Below are positions 1 through 8,140 of a stretch of 64,000 bases of DNA, piece by piece (position 1 is the first letter of the stretch; the number at the start of each line of letters is the position of its first letter). A program made the translations under genes and the position numbers. Location: positions 1-64,000 of the forward strand of contig JBFXEJ010000016.1 in assembly GCA_050180235.1 (NCBI GenBank), read 5' to 3'. The notes beneath the pieces are model-generated. The model was not told the origin of the DNA, did not search any database, and saw only the letters and a list, made by a program, of their open reading frames with translations. This stretch comes from JAABRU01 sp050180235. Its GTDB lineage: Bacteria; Desulfobacterota; Desulfobacteria; Desulfobacterales; Desulfococcaceae.

Positions 1-199
1 AGTTTCCGATGGGATATGTATGGGTTTCATTACCGGGGCTGTGTCCTTTCTCCCGCAGTGTATCCGGGAAGAATATTTTATACAACAGACAAAAGCATTC
101 TGCTGTTGCCTGTTTCATCACATAGTGCATTGTTTCATAAAAATGCCCGTTCCTTTACCTCAGATTCTCCAAATTGGAATTTTCTCTCAAACAGGCACA

Positions 200-1030
200 T
201 CATTCAAAGAAAAAATTGAATGCTTTTTCAACAGACCTTATCTTTTCCTCAAATTTTTCGCTGTCTTTTTTTATATTCACAATGGCTCTGCAATCGGGAT
301 AACCGCTGCATCCCCAAAATTCCCGCCCTTCATAATATCCTTTTTTCGATTTTCTTAAAATCATATTTTTGCCGCATTTTGGACATGCCGGAGGATTATT
401 TTTATCAGTATTGTCATACTTCTGTTTTATCTTTTGCATGTAAGCCTGATGTTCCGCGCTGCTCAGACGGTTATCCATTATTTTTTTTACAGTCTCCCTT
501 ACTTCATTGTCAGAAAAAATAACAGTCTGATGCTTTTTTATAAAGTTTATATAGTCCTCACCTCCTCTTACAACATTGTCAGGCAGATCTGTTCTGAATA
601 TGGCCTCACCTGAAAAAACAATCAGGGATTTGAATCTGTTATCAGAAAAATTTAACAGGTTTTGCAATGCTTTTATATGCTTGTAATTCTGTCTTAACGG
701 ATTTTGAAAAGAATGCTTTTCACCGTAAAGCGTCTGTGTCCATTTCTCATCTTTGTGATTTCCCCAAATCCAGCCTTTGAATGTCTTAACTTCGACAACA
801 AATATGCCGAATTTTGAGACAATAATCTGGTCTATCTGGGTTGTACCGTTATAATATTTCAAGACGACATCACTGATAATGTAATAATCATCGCTGAGAT
901 TTGCCTTTGCAAGGTATCCGAAAACAGATTCACCGATAAAACCGGTGGCCTGCATTTTGAATTCCTGTATTTTTTCAAAGAATTCAACGGATTTTTCTAT
1001 TCTTTCTGAGAAGTTGGATAAATTAATCAT
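200..1030 (-). CDS. NERD-domain nuclease-like protein with C-terminal topoisomerase-type zinc ribbon
   Basis: 276 aa. Residues about 30-130 match the NERD (nuclease-related) fold of the PD-(D/E)XK superfamily: Asp67 in QIDQII, then Glu80-Val-Lys82 in VVEVKTFKGW. The C-terminus (about 216-247) has CPKC...CSGYPDC, the four-cysteine zinc ribbon also found at the end of topoisomerase I, a common NERD partner that probably binds DNA. No signal peptide or membrane segment, so cytoplasmic. Its start overlaps the stop of the upstream small gene by 4 bp (ATGA), so the two are probably co-translated. Base composition is more AT-rich than the housekeeping genes of the window, which suggests an accessory origin. 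The substrate is unknown; a role in DNA processing or defence is inference. The 199 bases to its left show no feature. Confidence 0.85.
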   Translation of the reverse strand: MINLSNFSERIEKSVEFFEKIQEFKMQATGFIGESVFGYLAKANLSDDYYIISDVVLKYYNGTTQIDQIIVSKFGIFVVEVKTFKGWIWGNHKDEKWTQTLYGEKHSFQNPLRQNYKHIKALQNLLNFSDNRFKSLIVFSGEAIFRTDLPDNVVRGGEDYINFIKKHQTVIFSDNEVRETVKKIMDNRLSSAEHQAYMQKIKQKYDNTDKNNPPACPKCGKNMILRKSKKGYYEGREFWGCSGYPDCRAIVNIKKDSEKFEEKIRSVEKAFNFFFE

Positions 1031-1230
1031 TTTAACCCCCTGATAATTTTATAAACTCTCTGAAGTCTCGGTTCAGTGTCATTTTTCCAGCCATGATACT
1101 CCTGCCTGATTTCTTCCAATGCGGTCAGCCGCTCCTCATATGTTTTTGTTTGCCAGTAAGCAAAATCATTTGGCTGATTTTTTATTCCCATTTTCCTGCA
1201 AATCTTTGCAATCCTGCAAATATGCTCCAT
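1027..1230 (-). CDS. Small conserved protein, antitoxin-like, paired with NERD protein
   Basis: 67 aa, charged, no membrane segment. The core FAYWQTKTYEERLTALEEIR, followed by a W and ending in RVYKIIRG, resembles a family of short proteins common in cyanobacteria and repeat-rich Deltaproteobacteria, usually annotated as hypothetical or antitoxin-like and often placed before nucleotidyltransferase- or nuclease-like genes. A good ribosome site (gaggggaaac) lies about 8 bases before the chosen ATG. A second possible start is Met14 (MGIKNQ). The ATGA overlap with the NERD gene supports translation and joint function. An antitoxin role is inference from size and pairing only. Confidence 0.65.
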   Translation of the reverse strand: MEHICRIAKICRKMGIKNQPNDFAYWQTKTYEERLTALEEIRQEYHGWKNDTEPRLQRVYKIIRGLK

Positions 1231-1980
1231 ATCCGGTTTCCCCTCAAATCTGAAATTTCAGGTCAGACTGGCGTATTCCGGCTTTGCTCAATAACCGGCC
1301 GTAATCCTGCATATCTGTATTCCCTGAGATGATGGATGAAATGATACACCGGCACAGTTTTATGCACACATACAGACAAAACAGACGGAATCTGAAATCT
1401 GTCTTTATTTTTAATGTGTTTTGTTTCCCTTTGACAAAGATGCCTGATTTGAACTATAGCATATCCTGTTTTCTGTAGGCAAGCGGGAAGTAAAAGTTTT
1501 CAGAACAGGCTGTGTGAGGTTTTCCGCATTTGTTTGCACGCGCGGGAGGAGGAGTCCTGAACTGAAAATTTGGGATACTGAAATGATTCGGGAATGACTG
1601 CCAAACTTTCAGTTTGGCACTCCGGGAATTTTTTGACTTAGGCGATTTCCGGAAAAGAACATTCCTCAGATTTGATAACTTTACGAAAATTATCAAATCT
1701 TTCAGATGACTGAACCGGTATTTTCATTTTCATAAATCGCCTTATCATTCCCTGCCCTGTTTTTCGGGGCAGGGAACTCTCTGAAATCCCGTGTATTCTG
1801 ATATTTGTGACTGATTTTTCATTTCGTGCCTTCCCCGGTTCCATCCGTCAATAAATACCGCTTGACAGAGCTCCCTTTTGCTTTTACTGTGAAAAAAAGA
1901 AAATATTCCTCATTCCCGAAAACCGCCCAAATCTGTCCGCGCTGTTTGCCCTGAGACTGAAAAAGTTACATAAAAACTAG
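1231..1980. other. Gene-poor spacer with one family-2 element and small hairpins
   Basis: About 750 bp without a convincing gene. It contains a family-2 MITE (1641-1741) and, just before it, a small hairpin whose arms read gccaaact / agtttggc (about 1602-1620). Reading frames here lack coding character. Confidence 0.6.
1641..1741. repeat. Family-2 MITE-like element (GGCGATTT ends, TTA duplication)
   Basis: Starts GGCGATTTCC and ends AAATCGCC as an inverted repeat, flanked on both sides by TTA (1638-1640 and 1742-1744). The interior carries a second inverted repeat (gatttgataa / ttatcaaatc). The size of 101 bp equals the short subtype seen at 47630 and 47743. No coding capacity. Confidence 0.8.
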
Positions 1981-2445
1981 GTGTTTATGAGAGAACTGAG
2001 AGCAAAGGAAAGAGAGTCTGAAAGTCCGCCTGTTTCCGGTTTTTCCCCGCGTCCAGGACGGCAGAGGAAGGAACGGAAAATCATTTATCCCGAAAGTGAC
2101 GGAAAACCCATGCCGGACAATACAGAACAGTACCGGCGGATTGTAAAAATCAGGGAAAATCTGGAGAGAATGTTTGCAGACTGTCCCGATGTGTTTCTGG
2201 CCGGTGATCTGCTGTGGTATCCGGTTGAGGGAAACAGCAGAATCCTGATGGCTCCGGATGTGATGGTGGCCTTCGGCAGACCCAAAGGGGACAGGGGATC
2301 TTACAGAACATGGGATGAAAACGGCATTTCGCCGCAGGCTGTTTTTGAAATCCTGTCTTCGGGAAACAGAAAGGGTGAAATGGACAGAAAACGCAAAAAC
2401 CGGATTTTTCCGAAAAATCCGGTTTTTCATAAAATTTATGTCTGA
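1981..2445 (+). pseudogene. Truncated Uma2-family (DUF820) endonuclease-like gene
   Basis: The reading frame (154 codons from GTG 1981) carries the N-terminal half of a Uma2-type PD-(D/E)XK protein: YPESDGKPM, then FLAGDLLWYPVEGNS, APDVMVAFGRPKG, and ISPQAVFEILSSGNRKGEM. In full-length members the last block is followed by the catalytic FEFYERYGVEEYYVYDP-type segment. Here that part is missing and the frame runs into a perfect hairpin (2395-2427), giving an unrelated tail. It is therefore most likely a decayed gene ended by a small palindromic repeat. The upstream part up to residue about 30 is not conserved, so the true start is uncertain. Confidence 0.8.
2395..2427. repeat. Perfect 15-bp hairpin that closes the Uma2 remnant
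   Basis: Arms of 15 bases (2395-2409 and 2413-2427) are exact reverse complements (aaaaaccggattttt / aaaaatccggttttt) around a ccg loop. It lies where homology to Uma2 ends. It could be an intrinsic-terminator-like repeat or the scar of a palindromic insertion. Confidence 0.85.
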
Positions 2446-2737
2446 AAGTATATGGAAACGTACTTATCCCTGCAACGGCACTTATCCCCGAAGGGGCGGA
2501 TTATTAAAGCCCGGGCCGGTGGCCCGGGAAGATGACAAAAAAGAGACAGGCCCTGCAAGGGCCTGTTAAAAAATATGGTTTCGGAGTGTTGTTTTATATA
2601 ATGCGCCCTTACAGGGCCTATAATTTTGTGTCTGTTCTCTTCCGGGACTTCGCCCCGGGCTGTATTAATTCGCCCCTTCGGGGCTTAAAAACGCACTTTC
2701 ATGATAAAGAAAATCTAAGTGCTGTTGCAGGGTTATA
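2446..2737. repeat. Cluster of short GC palindromes
   Basis: A run of small imperfect palindromes: ccccgaaggggc, gcccgggccggtggcccgggaa, ccctgcaagggcctgt, cgcccttacagggc, cgggacttcgccccggg and gccccttcggggc. The spacers between them are AT-rich. A similar but less dense cluster is at 18955-19112. They look like REP/PU-type extragenic palindromes. Confidence 0.65.
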
Positions 2738-2896
2738 ATGAAACCAGCACTATATATTGAGACCACCGTAATCAGCTATATTACAGCAGAACCAGGCCGG
2801 GATTTGATTACTGCAACTAATCAGCAAATTATGCAGGGCCTGAAAAACGTTTTAATCACAGGGATTTATCCCTGCATTATGCCGAAAAGCATATAG
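2738..2896 (+). pseudogene. Truncated PIN-domain (VapC-like) gene
   Basis: From ATG 2738 the frame reads MKPALYIETTVISYITAEPG followed by RDLITATNQQIMQ, the typical first 33 residues of a PIN toxin subfamily (conserved Asp/Glu region after YIET). Homology then stops and the frame ends at TAG 2894-2896 after a short unrelated tail containing a small gggattta/tccc palindrome. The remaining roughly 100 residues with the other acidic active-site residues are absent. It is a remnant of a toxin gene; no antitoxin remains next to it. Confidence 0.75.
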
Positions 2897-2960
2897 TTGG
2901 ATACCTGACAGCATTGCTTGTGCAGCACTGCCGGAATAACATCAGAAAGGACAGGAAAAA

Positions 2961-3716
2961 TTGAAAAAGATTATCCATCTGTCGGATATTCATATCGGTT
3001 ATAAAGATATGGGGACAAGGTTTGACGGGATTGTGACACGGATGATATTCCACAAACAGCCGGCAAACAATTACGTGCTTGTCATTACCGGAGATATAGT
3101 TGATGATGCCACAGAAGACGGCAGTTATGAAGAAGCCTGCCACCAGCTCAGCCGTCTGAAAGAAGCGGGTTTCATGGTGCTGACCGTACCAGGAAACCAT
3201 GACTATGGATCAGGAGTTCTGGGACATCCCAAATATGTTGAAAAATATAAACAATATTTCTACGGAGATATTTCTGTCACGTATCCGAAACTTGATTTTA
3301 TTGAAAATATTGCATTTGCCGGTCTGGATTCCATGGCTGATGAACTTCACGGGCATGACCGTATTTTTGCTGAGGGCGAACTGGGAGCCAGACAGCTTGA
3401 ACGCCTGAAAAACATGCTTGAGACCGATTCTGTCCGAAACGCTGAATATACGGTTGTGTATCTCCATCACCATCCCTTCCATCCCACACCGGCTCATCAT
3501 CTCAAGGATTCCGACAAACTGGGACATGTATTGAGAAAATATAAAATTGACGCCCTGCTGTTCGGACATAACCATGAGGGAAAGGTCTGGAACGGAGGAT
3601 GGGGAATCAAAAGGGCCTATGATGCAGGTTCGTCAACAGGCAAGGGAGGAAAAGTCGGACCTCACCGGGTAATTGATTTGTCCAAAGAAGCATTTTTTGA
3701 TTATGATGCAGGATGA
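2961..3716 (+). CDS. Calcineurin-like metallophosphoesterase
   Basis: 251 aa, TTG start at 2961 with aaagga-type ribosome site 10 bases upstream. All dimetal phosphoesterase blocks are present in order: DIHIG (about 9-13), GDIVDD (about 45-50), GNHDYG (about 79-84), LHHHPFHP (about 168-175) and FGHNHEG (about 198-204). The order and spacing match class III cyclic-nucleotide phosphodiesterase / Icc-like proteins, but the substrate cannot be read from sequence. No signal peptide. It stands alone between a PIN remnant and mobile repeats, so context adds nothing. Confidence 0.9.
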   Translation: MKKIIHLSDIHIGYKDMGTRFDGIVTRMIFHKQPANNYVLVITGDIVDDATEDGSYEEACHQLSRLKEAGFMVLTVPGNHDYGSGVLGHPKYVEKYKQYFYGDISVTYPKLDFIENIAFAGLDSMADELHGHDRIFAEGELGARQLERLKNMLETDSVRNAEYTVVYLHHHPFHPTPAHHLKDSDKLGHVLRKYKIDALLFGHNHEGKVWNGGWGIKRAYDAGSSTGKGGKVGPHRVIDLSKEAFFDYDAG

Positions 3717-3765
3717 CCGCATCACTTATAAACCATGCATTCCGGAGGCACGATATTCAGTCATA

Positions 3766-3911
3766 GGTAGTGGGTCAAATCCGTTGATAAGGTCTCCCCT
3801 CCCTTGAGGGAGGGGCAGGGGGAGGGTGAAAACATCACTGATTATCCCCCTCCCCTGACCCCTCCCACCGGGGGAGGGGAATTTTTGGATCAACAGATTT
3901 GCACCACTACC
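3766..3911. repeat. Family-1 MITE-like element, GC-rich subtype, 8-bp target duplication
   Basis: Begins GGTAGTGGGTCAAATC and ends with the reverse complement CACCACTACC (imperfect terminal repeat of about 22 bp). It is flanked on both sides by the same 8 bases cagtcata (3758-3765 and 3912-3919). The interior is a long imperfect palindrome of ctcccctccc / gggaggggg type. Same subtype as 58467-58622. No ORF of its own. Confidence 0.92.
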
Positions 3912-3921
3912 CAGTCATAAT

Positions 3922-4055
3922 ACCGGTTCGCTATTGGTTTTATACAATCCGGAATACAAATCCGGAGGAGTGCAGAAACTGGGCGGAGCGGTTTTCTGCA
4001 CACGCGGAACAGCGGAAAAACTGACAGTATTGTATAAAATCAATGGCGAATTGGT
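3922..4055. repeat. Family-3 MITE-like element
   Basis: Left end ACCGGTTCGCTATTGGTTTT and right end the reverse complement of ACCAATTCGCCATTGATTTT, together about 28 bp of terminal inverted repeat. The 5-bp string ATAAT lies on both sides (3917-3921, 4056-4060), a likely target duplication. The interior includes a ggaggagtgcag block shared with the copies near 27.5 kb and 47.4 kb. The family-1 element at 3766 is inserted at its left border. Confidence 0.8.
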
Positions 4056-4181
4056 ATAATACCCGGAAGATCCGGGTAATCATAATCAAAGACGGATTAG
4101 CGGGAGGCGATCATCATCATTAAACCGCATTTTCCCAGACATTCGGGCAATGCCCGGAGATTGACCGGGTGACATCCGCAA

Positions 4182-5444
4182 TCACAAGCGGCTTGGAGAA
4201 CATGATTCATCTGCTGCTGATGGCAAATCTGTCCGCCCGCGGTTTTTTTCTGTCTCAGCCGGAGCGATGACAGGAAAAAAGAGATGGAACTGACTTCCCC
4301 TGTCCGGTTCACTGGATACGGTAATGCTCCCTCCGTGATTTTTCACAATTCCATACACAATGGCCAGTCCCAGTCCCGTACCCTCCCCGATTCCCCTTGT
4401 GGTGAAATAGGGTTCAAAAATTCTTTCCCGGATTTCCGGATCAATTCCATGCCCGGTATCGCACACGGACAGACGGACATAATTCCCCGGATCAGGCGGC
4501 CGCGCATCTGTATAGAGCAAAGGGGTTTCCCCGGTGCGGATATTTTCCAGATTTACTTCCAGTATGCCTCCTTTTTCCGACATAGCCTGCACAGCATTGT
4601 TGTACAGGTTAAGCATCACCTGATGCAACTGGGCCGGATCCCCCTGAACCGGATCCAGGGCTTCCGGCAGATTTGACCGGATTTCCACGGAGTTTGGAAC
4701 AATGGCCCTGATCATTTCCAAAGAACTTTTGACAAGGGGCAGAATATTCAGCGGTTTGGGCAGCAGTTCGGTTTTCTGGCAGAGATACATAAGCTGCCGT
4801 ATAACATTTTTGGCCCGGAAACAGGCTGTCCGGATTTCCTCCAGATTGAAACGGGCGGGATTCCAGTCCGGAATATCATCTGCGGCAATATCTGCATTTC
4901 CCAGAATAATACCCAAAATATTGTTGAATTCATGAGCGATTCCTCCGGTCATGGTTCCAATGGCCTTCATTTTGTGTGCCATACGGAGCTGGCTCTCCAG
5001 ATTTATCCTTTCCGCAATCTCCTGCTCCAGCCGGATGTTCTTTTCTTTGAGTTCCTTTTGCAGCCGCTGCAGGGACAGATGGGTTTTTACCCTTGCCAGC
5101 ACAGTTTCCACCCGTATGGGTTTGGTGATATAATCCACCGCTCCCATCTCCAGGCCTCTGATCTCATCCACCGCATCTGTCAGGGCAGTCATGAAAATCA
5201 CCGGAATATCTTTTACCGCATCATCGGATTTCAGATGGCGGCATGTCTCAAATCCGTCCATGCCGGGCATCATAATATCCAGCAGCACAATATCCGGATG
5301 TGCCTGTTTTATGGTTTCCAAAGCTGACTCCCCGTTGGTGTTGACCAGCACCCGGAATCCGGACGTTTCCAGTGTATCAAACAAAACTCCCAGATTGGCC
5401 GGAGTATCGTCAACAATGAGAACAATATCCCGTTCCATGTTCAT
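4182..5444 (-). CDS. Response receiver-histidine kinase (REC-HisKA-HATPase)
   Basis: 420 aa, soluble. Residues 1-125 are a receiver with phospho-acceptor Asp56 (VLLDIMMPG) and Lys108 (TKPI). A coiled coil (about 120-160) leads to the H-box GGIAHEFNN with His171, then the ATPase N, G1 (DTGHGID), F (FEPYFTT) and G2 (GTGLGLAIVYG) boxes. With the receiver first and no sensor domain, it is probably a phosphorelay kinase downstream of another sensor. A gggagga site lies 4 bases before the first ATG; a second ATG is two codons on. The last 20 residues after FPVIAPAE are unlike the family. Related proteins often continue into a second receiver, which is absent here. No partner regulator is adjacent. 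Confidence 0.93.
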   Translation of the reverse strand: MNMERDIVLIVDDTPANLGVLFDTLETSGFRVLVNTNGESALETIKQAHPDIVLLDIMMPGMDGFETCRHLKSDDAVKDIPVIFMTALTDAVDEIRGLEMGAVDYITKPIRVETVLARVKTHLSLQRLQKELKEKNIRLEQEIAERINLESQLRMAHKMKAIGTMTGGIAHEFNNILGIILGNADIAADDIPDWNPARFNLEEIRTACFRAKNVIRQLMYLCQKTELLPKPLNILPLVKSSLEMIRAIVPNSVEIRSNLPEALDPVQGDPAQLHQVMLNLYNNAVQAMSEKGGILEVNLENIRTGETPLLYTDARPPDPGNYVRLSVCDTGHGIDPEIRERIFEPYFTTRGIGEGTGLGLAIVYGIVKNHGGSITVSSEPDRGSQFHLFFPVIAPAETEKNRGRTDLPSAADESCSPSRL

Positions 5445-5461
5445 TTTTCCTCCCTGTTTTT

Positions 5462-5523
5462 TCAGTTATCAGTGAACAGTTATCAGTTATCAGTTGTCAG
5501 TTACCAGTTACCAGTTACCAGTG
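5462..5523. repeat. CAGTTATCAG-type tandem array, forward orientation
   Basis: Back-to-back variants of cagttatcag, cagttgtcag, cagttaccag and cagtgaacag with a period of 7-10 bases. The same words in the opposite orientation recur at 5865-5968, so the two arrays could pair across the nested elements between them. Confidence 0.9.
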
Positions 5524-5541
5524 TTTATTCTCCTGATCTGA

Positions 5542-5851
5542 AGGAATTACGCAGTTGGGTAGTGGGTCTGCACGAACTGGTTAAAATTTAACTGTCTTAT
5601 ATTATTATGTTTTCAAAAAATACGGATTTTTGTTCATATATAATAAATACAGACAGTTATACTATACATCCATGATACTGTTCATGCTGATTTTATGTAA
5701 TATATTGATTTATAAATTAAAAAAATCAGCATAAAAAGTTCCACTACCCGCAGTTGGTTTTCAGGTATTTGATTTTACATAAAGCGATTTGTGCGGTGCA
5801 ACATACGCATCTGTAAAAATTAATATGTCAAAATTCAACTGCGTAACTCCT
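5542..5851. repeat. Host element with AGGARTTACGCAGTTG ends, interrupted by a family-1 MITE
   Basis: Left end aggaattacgcagttg (5542-5557) and right end caactgcgtaactcct (5836-5851) are inverted repeats with one mismatch. Without the inserted 191-bp element and its duplicated 8 bases, the unit is about 111 bp with no coding capacity. It is the only copy in the window, so its family status is inferred from its ends. Confidence 0.7.
5558..5748 (+). repeat. Family-1 MITE-like element, AT-rich subtype, nested, 8-bp target duplication
   Basis: 191 bp, begins GGTAGTGGG and ends CCACTACC, flanked by cgcagttg on both sides (5550-5557, 5749-5756). It is strongly similar along its whole length to the reverse complement of 30669-30861. 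It lies inside the left terminal repeat of another element, so it arrived later. Confidence 0.94.
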
Positions 5852-5864
5852 GAACTTACAACTT

Positions 5865-5968
5865 TTCACTGACAACTGTTCACTGATAACTGACAACTGA
5901 TAACTGATAACTGATAACTGACAACTGACAACTGTTCACTGATAACTGATAACTGATAACTGACAACT
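5865..5968. repeat. CTGATAACTG-type tandem array, reverse orientation
   Basis: About 100 bases of ctgataactg, ctgacaactg and ctgttcactg words: the reverse complement of the array at 5462-5523. Together with that array and the nested elements it fills the 766-bp gap between the kinase and the dynamin-like gene. Confidence 0.9.
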
Positions 5969-6211
5969 CAATTTCATACTGTTTTGCCAAGTGCTGAAAT
6001 TTTTCCGCAGACAAACCGGGTTCAGGGTTTATTTCCGAATTTTCACAGTCACCGTCGCGGACTGAAAAAATTTGAGCATATCATTTTTCTGTAGGAAAAG
6101 ACAGGTTGTTATTGCATATCTCTGCCATTTCAGATAAGATTTGCTGAAAGTTTTCCGGTCTGCCACAGACTCTGTACAAAACCTGTTTATCAAAGATATA
6201 TCATAAAAAAA

Positions 6212-8140
6212 ATGAAAAAGCGATTTAAAGAAGCGGTGCGGATAATCCGGGAGTCCGGTTACACGGATATGGCTGTAATCATGGAAAAAGAGCTGGAATC
6301 TTCCGAGAGCGGCACATACAAAATTGCGGTCGCAGGCGAGTTCAAAACCGGGAAATCCACCCTGATCAACCGGATATTTCTGAAAGAAAATCTGCTGTTC
6401 ACCGACATTATGGAAGCTACTGCCGTGCCTGTGGAAATCTGTTACGGGACAGAAAAATGCCTTGAAATATATCCATATATTTCCGGTGGTTCTGAAAAAA
6501 ATGATTTTCCGGATGAATCCCCTGATCTCCCCCTTATCCGCACACAGGAAGGCAAACCTCTCCGGCTGTCTGATCCTGACCCGGACACGATCAAAGCCCA
6601 TACATCTGCGGAAAGCCCGGAAGATCGCGCCCGTCTTGCAGAAAAAACAGCAAGAGTGAAACTGCACTGGCCTGCGTCCAATCTGGAAGGATTGAATATT
6701 TTTGACACGCCCGGCATCAATTCCCTGAATGCGGCTGTGATTGCCGCGACCTGCCGTATCCTTCCCGAAGCTGACCTTGTGCTTTTTATGACCGGCGCAA
6801 AGCAGTTGTCCCATACAGAAAAGGAATTTCTTTCCTCGCGCATCTTCCGTGAGGGAATTACCCGCTGCATGATGATTGTGAAATATGATTCATCCGGAGA
6901 ACAGTCTGCTTCCGAACGGGATCAGTTGGCCGAAAACATCCGGAAACAGTTGGCACATATGGGACATGAAAACATTCCGGTGGAATTTTTTGACATTCGG
7001 GAAATTCCCTCTCAGCAGAGCCGCGAAAGTTTCCGGAAACAGATTGACAGAGAAATCTCTGTGCCAAACAGAAAACCCTCAGAAAATAACGCGGATGATG
7101 TCATAGCCCAACTGCTCGGTCATAAGAAAAAAACCGAACCTGCGGCAATATCAGAAATATCTGACAGCAGATCATCTGAAACATCCGCGCTGGAGCAGAA
7201 AATCATTGCCTTTATCCGGGACAATGTGCGTCCCGGACGCAGGGAAAAGACAGAGCGCGTGCTGGAAAATCAGCTTCGGCTGGCTTTGTTCCGCTGTCAG
7301 GCAGAACTGTCCGCGTTTCGCAAAAGTGAATCTGAACGCCAGCAGACAGGCATTGAAATCCGTGCGCAGGAAGCGGAAATCCGTCTGCGCCATGAAGTCC
7401 TCACCCGTGAATTCCGGCAGGAACTGGAGGCAGTGCGTTACACACTTATCCGGAATGCGCAGACCGGACTTCGGCAGATCGCAGACAAATGGATAAGCGG
7501 ATTTGATGACTGCGAAGATTTGCCGGAAATCCGCACACGCCTGAAAAATGCGGCAGATTTTCTCAAACGCGATACAGAGGAAATGCTGCTGACCTGCTCC
7601 CGCAAAGCCGGAGAGGAACTTGCTGAACTGATCCGCAGATACGGAATGAAAACACAGGTGCTGTTTCAGCCCTGGCAGTCGGACATCAGCAGGAAAATGG
7701 AAATTGACGGAGGCATTCTGGCAAAAATTCCGCCTTTTGCTGTGCTGGCCTTTGATCTCATGCTCTTTGCCCGTTTCGGTCCATTCGGCCCAATTGCGGA
7801 TATTCTTATCCGGCTGCTGGTGCATTATATCCCTTTGATCAACAAAGCCCTGCCGATATCCATCGCGGGCAGTGTGCTGAAGAAAAAAATCCGGAATTCC
7901 CTGCAAACCTGTTTTGAACAAATCACAGAAGATTTGCCGGAGCAGATTGGGAAAAATTTTGATCCCCTGATCCAAAATCTGATGAGCCAGTGGCAGGAAT
8001 ACGCGGAGATGCAGTTAAAAACTGTGCGGGACAGCGCGGGAATTATCACCAATCAGCCTTTGGACAGAAACCGGCAGATATTTTTGTATGAGATGCAGCA
8101 GAAACTGGAACTGCTCCTGGCCGGGAAATCAGAAACATGA
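6212..8140 (+). CDS. Dynamin-family GTPase
   Basis: 642 aa. G1 loop GEFKTGKST (42-50), G2 threonine in EATAVP (about 68-73), G3 DTPG (165-168). G4 is weak: IVKYD (about 222-226) where NKxD is expected. A long helical region follows (about 340-500), then a hydrophobic hairpin (about 505-550, PPFAVLAFDLML... to LPISIAG) that probably inserts into membrane like the paddle of bacterial dynamin-like proteins, and a helical tail. No clear ribosome site precedes ATG 6212. The stop overlaps the next gene by 4 bp (ATGA), so the two form a translational unit with the StiP/PELOTA protein. A membrane-remodelling or stress role is inference from family and partner. Confidence 0.9.
   Translation: MKKRFKEAVRIIRESGYTDMAVIMEKELESSESGTYKIAVAGEFKTGKSTLINRIFLKENLLFTDIMEATAVPVEICYGTEKCLEIYPYISGGSEKNDFPDESPDLPLIRTQEGKPLRLSDPDPDTIKAHTSAESPEDRARLAEKTARVKLHWPASNLEGLNIFDTPGINSLNAAVIAATCRILPEADLVLFMTGAKQLSHTEKEFLSSRIFREGITRCMMIVKYDSSGEQSASERDQLAENIRKQLAHMGHENIPVEFFDIREIPSQQSRESFRKQIDREISVPNRKPSENNADDVIAQLLGHKKKTEPAAISEISDSRSSETSALEQKIIAFIRDNVRPGRREKTERVLENQLRLALFRCQAELSAFRKSESERQQTGIEIRAQEAEIRLRHEVLTREFRQELEAVRYTLIRNAQTGLRQIADKWISGFDDCEDLPEIRTRLKNAADFLKRDTEEMLLTCSRKAGEELAELIRRYGMKTQVLFQPWQSDISRKMEIDGGILAKIPPFAVLAFDLMLFARFGPFGPIADILIRLLVHYIPLINKALPISIAGSVLKKKIRNSLQTCFEQITEDLPEQIGKNFDPLIQNLMSQWQEYAEMQLKTVRDSAGIITNQPLDRNRQIFLYEMQQKLELLLAGKSET

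Noticed and set aside
4097..4312. A second receiver domain continuing the kinase at 4182-5444
   Set aside because: None of the frames past the kinase stop carries receiver motifs, so a frameshifted second receiver is not supported.
5462..5968. CRISPR-like array
   Set aside because: Units are 7-10 bases, contiguous, without unique spacers, and no cas genes are present.
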